From Brachionus koreanus (taxonomy: Eukaryota > Rotifera > Eurotatoria > Ploima > Brachionidae): a stretch of 64,000 bases of DNA. The notes beneath the pieces are model-generated. The model was not told the origin of the DNA. It saw only the letters and a list, made by a program, of their open reading frames with translations, and made no database searches. The translations under genes were made by a program, and so were the position numbers. The stretch is from positions 68,985 through 132,984 of the forward strand of contig PJRA01000077.1 in NCBI GenBank assembly GCA_016987375.1. Reading direction: 5' to 3'. Below, in pieces: positions 1-14,279 of this stretch (position 1 is the first letter of the stretch; each line of letters opens with the position of its first letter).

Positions 1-2365
1 TAGCTGACAATTAAATGAACATTTTGTTCAAAAAAAATTTAATCTTTCAAGTATTCGCATTCACATTAGCAAGATTATATGCGTTTTTTTATTTGATTCC
101 AAAAGTTATTATTGTTGCTTGGTGATTGTCAAATTAATATTCAAAGCAGATTTTTTTTATATATTTTTTTTCTAAATTTTAAACCTTTAATTTTTTGCTC
201 ATAAAAAAATGATTATAGATAAAAGACATTTATTTATTTAAGAAAAAAAAGAATTAGTAAAATTAGCAGTTAATGCAATATTAGAAAATGTTCTTCAAAT
301 ATTTGCATGGGTCATAATTTTTCTCATGCGATGAATTTAAGTATGATGAAAAAATGATTAAATTTTGTTTGAAAAAAATTTTCACATGATTTTGTCTAAA
401 TATTTCTTGTTTGTTATTGATAACTAAATTTCAATTTTAAAAAGAAATTTGATATTTTAAAAATTAAAAAACTTTCACAAATAATTCCAAAGTATTTGAA
501 CAATTTTTATATTTTAAAAAACATGTTTACATTTTGTTCAAAATGCCCTGGATGATTTGATTGAATTGGGCACCGATCTGGAAAAAAAAACCCAACTTAA
601 AATAATGATCTCTTCATTAAACTGATAGACATCTGTGTTTATCATTAAGAAAACATAACTTATTAGCCAAGCCGACAAGAATAAATGATATGATGGGCTT
701 CTTGTAAAGTAGAAAAGAAAAGCGTTTTAATGAGTTAATTTAACGCCAAAGGCTACAATAAATTGTTGTTTAGATTCTCAAGATATATTCCAAGAAAAAA
801 TTGTATCTAAAAACAATATAAACAAAATTTCCGTTTACTAAAAAAAGATAAATATTCAACATAGCAGAATAATTGAAATCAGATTACTTGATTGAATATC
901 ATGACCGGTATTGAATTTCATTATTTTCTTTTTATTAAAATAGATTTATCTTTTTTGTTTTGATTAATTAAAACAACTAGATGAACAAATCGGCCCCAAG
1001 TTTGTTATTTACAAAAGAAAAATAAAGTTTAAATAAACATATAATTAATTCCACATTGGTCGAATGATAAATTGCCAAAATTTGGCTCAATAATCCCGAC
1101 ATTAAAAATTCAATATAAATAGACACGAATTAAAATGAAAATTTACGAGTATTACATTCATATACAAATATCTATTTGGTTTTAATCAAATCAAATTTAT
1201 TTATTCAGATGAAATGCTAGACCGCTTGAATAAGTTCAAATTCTAACATTAGTCGTGATAATTTCTGACCAAAATCAAATCCGTTTCATTATCATATCTC
1301 TAATCTTCAAGTAAACAATACACATAAAATCTCAGTATAAATATTTGTCTTATATTTTTCTTTTTTCGTCATATTTCCTTTTGGCTCGATATAAATATGA
1401 GATTTTTTTATAAATTTTTTGATGAGTTTTACAATTTTTCTTAAAAATTAAACACATTCATCAAAAAAATTTGTTAGGAAAACCAAAATTTAAAATGTTT
1501 TTCTACTAATTTTATCTCTTTGTCTATTAGTGTGAATTTACTAAACAAAAAAAAGGTTGTTTTCTTCAATTTAATTTAAAAGATAATTTTTTTCAAAACT
1601 TTCAAATAATCTATTTGAAAGTACGAAATATTTAGATTTATGTCTGATGAAAAATTTGTAAAAAAAAAAATTAAATAAATAAAGAAAGAAATTGAAATTA
1701 TTTTTGTTAATCTATACTGGAATTAAAAATGATAAAGTATTTTTAAGTTGGGGTTGATTCACAGTTGGCTAGTGCTATCATTCAATCATCAATCAGTTGT
1801 AATTGAAGATAAAAGTGTGTTGAGAGTAGGCAGCATATGCTTGCTTGTCTAACAATACTTTGTTAAAATTAACAAAAGTGTAAACGTGGCTTAAATACAA
1901 ATTTTTTATTTTTCTATAAATTTTCGAGACAAGTATTATATGATTTGATTTGATTTGATTAATGAGGCCTTAGACAGATATTTAATTAAAAATAGCAAAG
2001 CCTGCTTAATCTATATTTTTATCTATCTATTTTTAATAGAAATATTTGCAATATTTCTACTCTTTTCTCCATTATGTTTTCGCTTTCTATTATCATAATT
2101 GAGCAGGAGCATAACACACACACACACACACATAAACATAAAGATAAAGAAACACAAGGAACAACAATAATTGATGAGTAATCCAAGAGCAATTTTTGGT
2201 TCACAAAATTCTATAAATTGAAGCAAAATTTCCCCCATGTTGTCACTAAAACAAAATTAATAAGTTTAAAAATTTTTAGATTTTAAAATCAGGGAATCGA
2301 AAGTTCTCGTCTAAACCAAATACAAAGCTAAACTAGACAACAACAAAAGTCAAAAAAAGGAAAAA
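1..2365. other. Non-coding region upstream of alpha-tubulin
   Basis: No convincing coding exon is visible in about 2.4 kb of AT-rich sequence. Only short low-complexity reading frames occur, and the minus-strand ones near 2019-2238 translate the CA repeat into Cys/Val runs. Simple repeats are present: a GATTT pentanucleotide run near 1941-1960 and an (AC)n run at about 2114-2132. A slightly less AT-rich stretch at about 1745-1890 could hold a 5' UTR exon or promoter of the tubulin gene, but nothing in the sequence proves it. Confidence 0.6.
2114..2132. repeat. (AC)n microsatellite
   Basis: A perfect run of about nine to ten AC dinucleotides lies roughly 240 bases upstream of the alpha-tubulin start codon. 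Confidence 0.9.
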
Positions 2366-3780
<1,415 letters not shown>

Positions 3781-3912
3781 GCAAAAATTTAATTCTTTTA
3801 TTTTTTTGTCTTACAAATTAGGCTCATAGAGTGATTTTAACTAAATAAACATGTTCATTTAAAATGTGATTTAATTTTTTATTTCTGTTTTAAAATATTT
3901 CAACAACAAATT

Positions 3913-6900
3913 CTATTGAATTAAACAAGTATTTGAAGAGTAATTATTTGCAATTGAAACATTGTGTTCATTTTTATTTTTCACTGGCTTAGTTGAATTT
4001 TTCTTAAGAGTGTTTAATAAATTGTTTTTTAAGTTTAAATCTGATTCTGCCATTAAAGCATCTATATTCATCTCTGAGTATTCTCGACAAAAATTGGAAT
4101 CATTTGAATTAACTTAATAGATAAAATTAATAGAGATAGTTTTTTTTATTTTATAAATTTTAATTTAATACAATACCATTTTTAAAAATATTCAAAGGCC
4201 AATCTTTTTCGACTTCAGCACGATTCATTTTTTTACATTCAAGGTGAATTGGTTCAACATAAATTAAATCTTTGAAATAATAAAATAATCAAATTTGAAA
4301 AATAAAAATTAATCAGATAGATTACTTTTTTCCAGTGTTTTTTTAAGTTTCTTGTATGAATCGTTGGTTAAATTGTTATCATATTCAAAAAGATATTCTA
4401 CATCAATATCATCATCGCTATCATCAAGTGAATTAGCACAATATTCAACCATTAAATCATTTTTTTTCATTAATTCTTGGTCTGGTTTTCCAAAAATAGG
4501 CAAATTCTTAATTCTTTCTTTTGTTTTTTCCAAGTTTTTTTTGTCACTAATCAAATATGAAATAACTTTTCTGTCTTTCATTGAAAAAGAGATAAATTCA
4601 TCTGTACATAAAACACTTGTAGCTTCAGTATACAAAACAAGCTTTGCTGTTTGCTCAACTCTTAATTTATCTTCTTCATTGATCAGATTGAAAAATCTTA
4701 GATTTTTTCTATCCTCTATTAAATAGACATTTTTGTTCGATAAACTCAGACCATAGTGTTGAATGTTTTTACTCTTGTCAAAGTCAATTGTGCCAAATGA
4801 ATTGTGAAATGAATGATTTTGTTCTGCTTTGGACAAATCAAAGCAAACTAGCTTGAAATTAACTAGATCACATGCAATTAGTTTGTCTCTATTTATCTTG
4901 AATGAATCAAAAATAAACTCTTTTGTTTTAAACGAGCTAATTTCATTTGAGCTAAATAAATATTGAACAAAATAAATGTTGCCAATATTATCAAGTAGAA
5001 TTAAATTGTCTGAATTTTCAATTGATTCCAAGTGTTTGAAATTACTTAGTGGTTGACTAGTTGGATTTAGGAAATAGTCAATGTTCATACTTTGTTGTTG
5101 GAAATTTTTTGAATTTAACAATTTACCATTCGAAATATCAAAATAATACAATGTATGTTCTTGGCTATGAGCTAATAGTCTATTGTTCAGTGTGATTGTC
5201 AATTGATTAATATTTAGATTGTATGCATCATTTGACAATTGAGATAAATCAATATTTTTATTTGTAAAAGATGAATTTATTTCATTTAGTGTACATGAAA
5301 TAACATTTAGCTTTCCATTTGAAATAATCAAAACAAATAGATAGTCGTTTTTGTCATCATATTCTAGTTTAATTTGATCAATATTTGTAAATAAATCTTT
5401 GCGCATTTTTTCCTCTAAACAAATACTATTTTCATTATTTTTAATTAAATAATATCTAATTCTAAAAGTTTGATCATTTAATTTTGATACCACAATTGAC
5501 TTTGTTTCTCTACAAATAATCTGAATTATTGTTTCTTCTGCATCTAGTACCAAATTAAATTCAATTTTGCCATTTGTTTTATTCCAAACATGCAATTGAC
5601 TTAAAAAGTTTATCAAAGGTATAAAAAATTTTGAGTTTATTTAAATTATTAACTTACTTTGAATCAAAAATTGTTGATATTAAAAATTCTTCGTTGATAT
5701 CAATCAATTTATCAACATTTGATACAGCTCTGTGGATTTCGAATTTCATGTCAGATAAATCTTTTATCATGTTTGTATTAAAAACCTTCAAAGCCGCGTC
5801 CCACGATGTTGTCAATATCATAATATCCTTTGGAAATATGAATCCAATTTTTTCGGAGTGGGCATCAATAAATCCGATTTTAATTAAGTTTAAAACATCA
5901 TTTTCAAAGACACATTTGAAAATAGTTAAAGTACCATCTCTAACACAAACAATTTTGTTTTGCTCAGTAATACAACCATTTTGATATTTTCCATTAAGTT
6001 TATATAAAACTTTTTCTTTTAATATAAAAATACTTTCGTCTCGATCAATGAATAGATAATACATGCCATTTGTTTGCAAAAATGTTAGATTTGATTTTAT
6101 GTTTTGTTCTGAAAAAATCCTAATTTTTTGATCGTCAAAGCAATAAATAAAAAAGCCAAAATTCTTTAACGAAACAAATAGCTTTTGATCATTTATTTCA
6201 GGTAGAAATTTTATTTCGCATATTTCAATCCCAGAGCTTGGTATTTTATTCAAAAGCTTTAGATCTAACTGTTTATTTTTATAATTTGCTGAAAATAGTT
6301 GAATTTCAAAGTTTTCTAAACATACTGCAATATTCATCTCCATAGATGAATCGATTATCATTCTATCATCAACATTACAACAACTTAACAATATTTTATT
6401 GTCAAATTTTTTAACCATTAAAAGTTCATTTTTTTCCATATGATAAAATTCTATAATTTTTTCATTCTTGTAAAATATTAATAAGATTTCATTTTTAATA
6501 GGAACTGCTCGTTCAACCATTCGAGATTGTGTTCTCAACACAAATTTGATGGATGAATCAAAACCCATCACTTTTACTTCACTATTTGAACAAATAATTA
6601 AACCTCCTTCGGTGTCGTTTAGAACAGAAATTTCTTGATCATAATTTTTCAAAAATGCTGTAAAAAATATTATTTTATCTTGAAAGTCAGCTAATTTAAT
6701 AAATCCAAGATCAGACAATGTAGACATGTTAAAAGCATATATTTTATTACTCAGAGTTAAAATAAGAGAATCATTATCGCCACCAATAACAGAATGAGTA
6801 ATTGGAGAAGAATGTTTGTCTAACTGAAATATCAATTCACCCATCGGTGGATCCATATATTGATGAGATAAAACTAATGGAAAATATTTAGGTGATAGAG

Positions 6901-9900
6901 CATAATATTGATCGATCAATTTGGTGAAATAATTCAGATGGTTATAAAAATTTAGTGAACGAGATAGCAGATGAATCATCATAGCTTCTGTATTTTCTTT
7001 CATTATAATTCCGCATTGGAGCATAAGCAGTCTAAATATTTTTAACTGATCAAGATTTTTTTTTGAATCATCGGAAATTGTATAAGTAGAGAAATCAGAA
7101 ATAATATTTAATTGATCATAAATGTCAACTAAATTTAAATGTGTAAAAAGACCAGATAGAAAACTAAAATCAAAGTAAACTAAATCACATGCTAGATTGA
7201 TAGCTATGTTGGAAGATAGATTTCCGATAAATTGGGGTAATTCAGAAATCTTTCTCTTATTGTAACGAATTTTTCCATCTGGTTCAAAAAAAATTGTTGG
7301 TTGAATTCCTGTATCTCTAATTTCTTCCGAGTATTCACTTTCAATTCCAAATTTTTTAGATAAATATTCATTATATTTGTACGGTTTTGGTTTATTTTTC
7401 CATGTTTCATTAAAAAAGTCAACAACATTTGAAAATATTGATGTTCTATCATTTTTTGCTAATTTAGATACATAATAACTATTTGCAACTTCAATAAATC
7501 TTCTGTGATACCTTAAATTGTAAATTAATTTAAATTTTTTTGTTTAAATTATTATAAAATCAATAAAAAGTTTTTTTATATTTTAGGAAAAGCTTTGATC
7601 GATTGGAATGGAAATTGAGTCTTCCATTAATAAAAAAAAATAATAAAAATGTACTTACCAATAAATAACACGAGTGTCATCTACTTCTTTTTCAACCATG
7701 TAGCCCTTAAGATCATTCTTGATTCTTGCCCACAAAGCTATGGGCAATTTTCTAACAGGTGGTGCATGATATTCAAATATATCGTACAAAACATCATCAT
7801 CTAAACTGAGAATGTCTTCTATTTCGTTTTCGGATATTCCATTCTTGAACAAACTCATGTAGATAATAGCTCTTGAAAAAAGTAGCTTTCCATGGATTTT
7901 TTCAAGTGAAAGAAAAATGTATTTGATACTTTTGTCAATATCAAGACATTTCATAAATTCTTTGTCTGGTTCAAAGAATGAAGTCCATTTGGTAACAATA
8001 TCAAAGATAAGTTTAACATACAATGGATACAATTTTGCCTTTGAAAAAAGTTCTTGCAAAGCATTTAATTGTTTTTCGTTTAATTTTCTTTCAATTTTTT
8101 CCAACCAGTCTAGAATTATTTCTTCTGCAAGTTTTGCATCTAAACTTTTTATTTCAATAAAATTTTCCTCTCGAATTCTTTTTCGTAAATTTTCCAAAAT
8201 ATTTCCATGTCCTGGCAATGTTGAATAAATAATTTTTACATTTTTGTTTAATTTAGTAAATAACCAATTTAAATTGTAATAGGTTGAATTTAACTGATCA
8301 ATTGAATCTAAAACAATCACAATTTTTTTGTTTTTAATGGTTAAATCTATTAAGTTCAATAAATTTTCTAGTTCATTTTTTGCTTCAATTTCATTCCTAG
8401 CATTAAATTCAGTCGCTGTTATATTAAATATTTGACACAATTGACGCATTAGAGACACAAATGTTTTAATTATATCAGAACTAATTGGAGTTGTTCCTAG
8501 AAAGCGTAGCAAAACAGAATAATTCTGTGGATCTGGAACAATTTTAAAGATCTTGAAAATAAGATTTTTTAAATATTAAATTTTTTTTTCTAAATAAAGC
8601 TAATACTTGGGATGTAATCTTTGCTAGAATAGCTGTTTTACCACATCCAGATTCACCATGTAATATGAGTGGCATGTCATTTTCAGAATCTAGAAGATAG
8701 CTTTGTATCTGAATTTTTAAAAAAGAAAATTTTTAGATTCATTATTTAACTTAAATTAATTTAAAAAAAAAAATACTTTTTTTAAAATATCAGCTCTACC
8801 ATGAAATTTACTCACTGTTTCATTACAAAAACTGGCATGATCAATTACTTCTTGAATCAATTCATGTTCATCATGAGTCAAATTGTCAGTTTTTTTTTGT
8901 TGTTCAAAATTTAAATCAATCAGCTTTTTTACTTGTTCATAAAATGTATTGGCAAATTCTTCAACATATTCTCTATGTGTATCTAAACTAATTCCACTTT
9001 GATCATTCCATTTAACGCTAAATTTGAATATGTTTGATTCAGGTAGTTTGGATGGTATTTTTTCCTTTTTCAATTTATCTAATAAACTTCTAATTTCTGT
9101 ATTTACACAATTGTTTTGGTCCAATTCAATAAATCGCTTAGCCATACTAACATTTCTATCAATATTTTCATCCAAATCTTCAATTTCACGTTCAAAATAG
9201 AGAACATTTTTTTCAACATTTTTGGCTCTTAAAATTCCATTGAATATTTCTTTTTCGGTAACTTTAAAATAATTTAAAATTGATTCAAGAAAAAATTCTA
9301 AAATTTACCTGAGACAAAATATCGTTCACGTTCAACTGCAGTTAAAAGATTCTTTTTAAAACAACTATCAGCTAATGATCTAAATAAATTTCCCAATTTT
9401 GTCTCCAATTTATTCCAAGCTTTATTCAAAATTGAATTCTTTTTTTTTTAAATAAATAAAAAATGAATTATTCTTAAAAAATCATTTAATTTTATTTTAC
9501 ATTCTCTTGATAATTTTCAATTATTTTATCAATGTGTTTTAGTCTGTATCTTGCTGGTGTTTCATTATCGTCCAGTTCATAACAATATTCGAGCATATTT
9601 TCAATTTTTATATTTACTTTATTTTCTTCATTTTCAAAATCAAATTTTTTTTCATACTGATTTGATGAATTTAGCTCTTTTCGCAAAATTTCATATTCAT
9701 CGGCTTTTACTCTTGTTGGCAAACTTCTAGAGCCATAGCGATGACTCAAAAAAGCCTTTTAGAAAAATAGCTAAACATTTACTTCACATTTTTTAATTAA
9801 TTGATTTACAATAAAATTTGGTCCAACTGACGAATTTTGACAATTTTTAATTTCATTTAAACAAATTGTTGTTGTCATGTGTGAGGTGGTTATTTCATTT

Positions 9901-10168
9901 GATATGCCCCATCTCATATCATACACTTGAAAATCTAAACCATGGGTCTTTTGGCAATACTCACGTAATTTTGGATAAATATATTTTATCAAATAGTCTC
10001 TTTCAGTATGAGTGTCTTGAAAGAATTTTAGTCTTTTTATAATAAAAATAATTTATTTTTGTAGAGTCTTTCACCTGTAAATGTCGAACTTAGGAATATT
10101 TTTACTGCTTTAGATTTTGGTTCAATCAAATCTTCAAAATTTCCCCGTAAAATTTCTTTTTTATTCAT
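3913..10168 (-). CDS. DUF4062-NACHT-WD40 protein, NWD1-like, copy A
   Basis: A STAND-class NTPase of the NWD1 family with NLR-like architecture. I read about 11 exons. Exon 1 (10075-10168, start ATG 10166-10168) ends in FLSSTFT. Exon 2 carries the DUF4062 signature (RDYL, YDMRWGI, HMTTTICLNEIKNCQ, GPNF). A helical linker precedes an exon with Walker A GESGCGKTA near 8640-8660. The next exon (about 7655-8540) holds Walker B KIVIVLDSIDQL and the NACHT helical part. Two long exons (about 5654-7510 and 4330-5614) encode a degenerate beta-propeller/WD40 C-terminal half. Two further short exons (about 4166-4258 and 3913-4120) end in SSNTCLIQ and TAG at 3913-3915. They are inferred from GT-AG sites and from the matching tail of copy B. 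No internal stop was seen. It is head-to-head with copy B and tail-to-tail with tubulin. Family function (oligomerising NTPase sensor) is known only by analogy; the ligand is unknown. Confidence 0.85.
4540..10015 (-). repeat. Inverted duplication arm A (NACHT core)
   Basis: From exon 2 to late in the propeller exon this segment matches 17590-23090 in opposite orientation, including introns; for example, the intron between the NACHT exon and the propeller exon is base-for-base similar. Exon 3 (85 residues) differs from arm B by one residue. Divergent patches occur inside otherwise identical tracts, and homology weakens in exon 1 and in the last exons. Confidence 0.9.
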
Positions 10169-10180
10169 ATTAATTTAAAT

Positions 10181-10575
10181 TTATATTTTTAGAAAATAAA
10201 ATTCTACATCATTTTTAATAATTATGATTTTTGTTTCCATAGCTATGATTAAATCAAAAGTAAGAAGCATGAAAGAGCTTTTTTTGAAAAGAGGACATCG
10301 AAATATCTTTTTCATTCTTATTATTTTAAAAGAAAATTTCTTAATTTTTATTTTATATATATATTTTATGTACACTAGCATTGTGATATACAAATATGCC
10401 TTATAATGTAAAATGTTGGAGGGAGTATCATATCTTAATTTTAATATAGAATTTTGGATTACTTCTAATCTTTTTATATTAGTTTCTGAAAGAGAGTAAA
10501 GACAAGGGAAAGAATAGTCTAGAATAGATCCAATCAAAGACTTATAAAGGTTTTCTAGTTCTAAAGTCAAGACCC
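10181..10575 (-). mobile_element. Non-LTR retrotransposon (LINE) reverse transcriptase 3' remnant
   Basis: The minus strand encodes NLYKSLIGSILDYSFPCLYS, then IKRLEVIQNSILKLRY. This is the typical thumb/connection segment of LINE reverse transcriptases (LYKS-L-x-S-I-L-DY..., then a LEVIQN motif). It then degenerates into low-complexity hydrophobic sequence. There is no catalytic YADD core, so this is a short dead fragment. It lies just upstream of the start of NACHT copy A and may contribute promoter or UTR sequence to it. Confidence 0.7.
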
Positions 10576-10620
10576 CATTTTTTATTTGACAAGATTTTGA
10601 TTAAGTTTAGCCTTGAATTG

Positions 10621-11025
10621 CAATTTATTATTTATTTGTATTTCTGTACCGAGCTTTAGCTCCTTCAGATTAAAAATAAAAATAAAATCAAAATAAAGTT
10701 AAATGGAATAAAATAAAAATAAAAAATAAAATAAAAATGAAGTAAGAATAATATAAATTAAAAAATAGAGAAATATTAAAATTAAAATTAGATAAATTAA
10801 GATAGAGAGTAACAGAATACATTTTTATATATTTGGTGAGTCTGGAAAAAAAGAGGAAATAGTAAGATAGCAATTACACAATGGAGTTGGGTACTCGATA
10901 TTTCTTGATTCGATTTATCCTTTATTTTAATATTTTTTATTTATTTTTTCTTTTTTTAAATAGTTTTTTTATTCTGAAGGAGCACTAGCTCGGTACAGAT
11001 AAACAAATAAATAATTAAATGATTT
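10621..11025. repeat. Fold-back element with ~45-50 bp imperfect terminal inverted repeats
   Basis: The left arm at about 10625-10670 contains CTGTACCGAGC and GCTCCTTCAG. It reads as the reverse complement of the right arm at about 10975-11020, which contains CTGAAGGAGC and GCTCGGTACAG. The match extends outward through AT-rich sequence. The roughly 300-bp interior is almost pure A/T with AAATAAAAT-like repeats. LINE remnants in opposite orientations flank it. It could be a MITE-like or fold-back element, or two LINE tails in inverted orientation. Confidence 0.7.
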
Positions 11026-11760
11026 GTCTATTTCCCAATTGGTAATGGAAAATTTGTAAATGATTTTGTTGAAGAAAAATGGAAAAAAGTGGAGAAGAGC
11101 TTCTACTCACTCTATGGACTGGGTTGTAAGTCAAATATAACAAGCCTAGATTTAGTGGGATTTTTGTACAAACAATTTTGCCAATCAACATTTAGATATC
11201 GTCTCGATACGGTTTGGATTGTTGCTGATAAACCCAGTGAATTCGAAACAAGATAGAATTTGCTCCTAAAAAGAGCACTTGGTATCAAGAAATTTGCAAG
11301 ATTTAGACCAATATTAGAGGCCATAAAAGTAGAATCAATTGAGCAAATTTATTGGGAACATAAGATCTTCTTTCTAAAACAAATTCTTCTCAAACTTTGT
11401 CAAAGTGTTTTGTGTAATAGCCTAGAAAGTGTTTTAAGAAAAAATATGAACATTTTGACCAAACAAACTCTTCGTATGGTAGACAGATGCAAAAAAAACA
11501 GCTTAGAAAATAAGATTCATATCGATACATTGGATTATAATATAGGTTTAGTTGACTCGATCAAATTTATTTTTCAACGAGTTAGGATTGAAATGTCACA
11601 AAATTTAAACTATTTTTACTCATTTAATATTTTAAACAACTTGTTAAAACTAGATTTTGCATATGCAACAACTTAATTTTATTTTTTTCTATTCGTTTTT
11701 TTTTTTGTGTGTCTATGAGACTTAAATAATAATAATATGACAAAAACAAAAAGTTTAATT
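11018..11760 (+). mobile_element. LINE reverse transcriptase C-terminal fragment, with in-frame stop
   Basis: The plus strand encodes a LINE-type C-terminal region: PIGNGKFVNDFVEEKW, then KSFYSLYGLGCK, FLYKQFCQSTFRYRLD and LLLKRALGIKKFARFR. The spacing is typical of LINE/CR1-like elements after the reverse transcriptase core. An in-frame TAG at about 11252 interrupts it between FETR and NLLLKRALG, and the frame ends at 11676. The polymerase core and endonuclease are absent. It is a 5'-truncated, decayed insertion, facing away from the other remnant at 10181-10575. Confidence 0.75.
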
Positions 11761-14279
11761 TTTCACATAGAATAAATTTTGGTGATACAAATTATTTATT
11801 CAAATTTAAACTTTTGTTTTTGTTTTAAAATATGTTCTAAAATTTACATTGCCAATAATAATAATCAAAATTACATTTTTATATTTATTCAATTGAATGC
11901 CTTAAAGAGATATGCTTTAAGGCCTACACCCGTCAAGATTGTTAACCCAGGTGAAATCAATAATATTATTATCAAAGGCCAATTTTTTTTAAAGATACAC
12001 CACAAAGGTTTTAACTATTTATTAAAGAGCAAAAAATTTTTTTTTAGCAAATGTAGTTTTTATTACTAAGATAACATAATCTTATTTTTTGACAAATTTA
12101 ATTCTATTTTCACAAAACAAAATTGCTAAGATAACTTTTCGACCATGAGAAATCTTTAATTAAAAAAAAATACTGATTTTCGACTTTAAGCATCATTTTA
12201 GATATTTTACATACATTTAACAAATTCTTAAAAAAAACTGTACTGTAATTTTCGTACTAAATTTTTTGCCTTAGCTAAAATAATTAAATTAATAAAACTT
12301 TTTATCTAATTAAAAAAGTTCAGTATTGATTATACATAATGACAAAGATCCTAACAATAGTTTTTCATTTTATTGCAAAATATTTTTTTGGCTCTTTAGT
12401 AAATAATACAGTGATTTTTTAAATGACCTTTTAAAGCTTTTTTTAAAATAAATTAAAATGCTAAAATAGCTATTACGTCTCAAATAAAATTCTATATCAT
12501 CTATTTTAATAAGAGGCATTAAATACTTTAAAATTTATTATTCAAATAAGAAAACATAAATCTTTTTTTTATTTAAATTAAATTTTTTATTTAGTTATGA
12601 AGTCAGGCCTTGTTGGTCGAATAAAATATTCATCTATTAGCAATGATTAAAAAAAAACCATTATATTTTCATTTCTTCTCAAAATATAAAGTATTGTATA
12701 TTTCCTCCTTGTCAAAAAGAATTTTCTTTTAGCAATTAATTAATATTAGTGGTAAATGGAAAATTTTTCAAGAGACAAGGTTATATTCAAGGCGTTTCTG
12801 AATTTTAAAAATAAATCAAACACAAATTATTCTTTTAGTGATAAGATAAAATTGATTGTTTTTTTTTTCTATTAATTTTGATAACAGATGAAATAATCAT
12901 CTATCTTATCTATTAAATACTAAGGAATTTAAAGTCCTTTGATAATATTTATTTTATTTTTGAAATAAGTTTTTGATCAATTTTAAAATTTTTACTTTTT
13001 GCTTAAAAATATTAAATTCGAAATTTGATTGCATTGCATTTTACTTATTTTTTTAAATTTTAAAGATTTCAATTTTAAATTTTTATAAATTGCAAAAATG
13101 CAATGAAATGAAATCGCGTTTTTTATATTTTAGAGCAAAAAGTGAAAATAAAAGATTGATCTTATGAACATTTTATTTTTCTCTTTTTTTTAATTTATTT
13201 AATTGATGCTTTTTAAAGCTTTAAAAATTCCATAATCTTCAGCACAGCTAATAAATTCAGAATTTGATTCATAATTAGCGTCCTTAAAATAGAAAAGGGA
13301 TATTTGTTTTAATCTAAATAAACTTGAATTTAAACCCTAAATGTCAAATAAATGAAGAGATTTCAAAAACTCTATAAAAGAGGTGTTAATAAAAAGAGAT
13401 TTCAAGCATTTCTGCTTGGGAACAATATAGAAAATGCAAATGTCATTAATCAACTAGAAATGTTTGAAAATTGTCATTAATCAATTATTAATTATTTCTA
13501 TTAATAGCTATTAAATGCTCAAAGGTCATAAGTAGAATTTAATTTTAAGATTCAAAAATTTAACAAAAAAAATTTGGATCGTTTCTTCAAAATATAATTT
13601 TTAAATATCTCTTAAAAAGGGTGTAGTATAGTGTTATCTTACCTTATCTATTAAGTAAATTATTTAATTATTATTAATTAATAGATAATAAATTCATTTA
13701 AAATAATTAATTTATTAGCAAATAAAATATAAAGTCAAAATTAGAAATTTTAACTTTGTTCAAAATTTATTAAATGCGCAATAGATTTCGGTGAAGATTT
13801 AAAATTATCTTAAGATTTGAAATAATGCATATCGGTCTTTAAAAGTATATATATATTTGAGGAAAGTTGGAAATTTTTTAAAAAAATATTTTTTATTTCA
13901 CTTGGCTAATAAAACAATGATTTTAAACATGAACTTTTAATTAAGATTTCTTGATATTAAATAATAGATAAAGCAAAAGAAATGTTAAAAAAAATAAGAA
14001 CTTTAGATAGCAATATCTAATAAAAAAAATCACACAACACTTGGTAGATATTTTTCACTAATCCTTTTTCTAATGTCAACCTTTTTTTTATTTTTTTATA
14101 TTTTTTTATATTTTAAAATTTATTTTCATTAGCTATTAAAATTAAAAAATAAATAAAAAAAAAAATTATCTTATCTTATTGAATAGTTCTAGTTCGAGTC
14201 GAATTACAAAATTAACAAACACTTTAAATTAACCGACTCTTAAACAACTAAATTTTAGCTATTTAGTTTCTAGATTTAA
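11761..14279. other. Non-coding region upstream of the SLC5 gene
   Basis: Very AT-rich sequence with no coding exon that I can support. Short frames such as 11779-12069 are low-complexity Phe/Asn/Lys. The one structured feature is a long hairpin at about 12970-13170, listed separately. A short TATA run occurs near 13845-13857. Confidence 0.6.
12970..13170. repeat. ~200-bp near-palindrome (long hairpin)
   Basis: The left arm (about 12973-13043) contains ACTTTTTGC and TTGCATTGCATTTT. The right arm (about 13095-13167) contains AAAAATGCAATGAAAT and GCAAAAAGTGAAAAT, and reads as an imperfect reverse complement over roughly 55-70 bases. The interior, AAATTTTAAAG followed by ATTTTAAATTT, also folds. 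The matched non-A/T positions make chance pairing of AT-rich DNA unlikely. A MITE remnant or a hairpin RNA source is possible. Confidence 0.65.

Noticed and set aside
2019..2238. Two overlapping minus-strand frames with Cys/Val runs
   Set aside because: They are translations of the AC microsatellite and AT-rich flanks; no protein-like composition.
10224..10406. Plus-strand hydrophobic frame
   Set aside because: Antisense to the LINE remnant and low complexity.
14180..14215. GTTCGAGTC resembling a tRNA B box
   Set aside because: No A box or cloverleaf can be formed around it.
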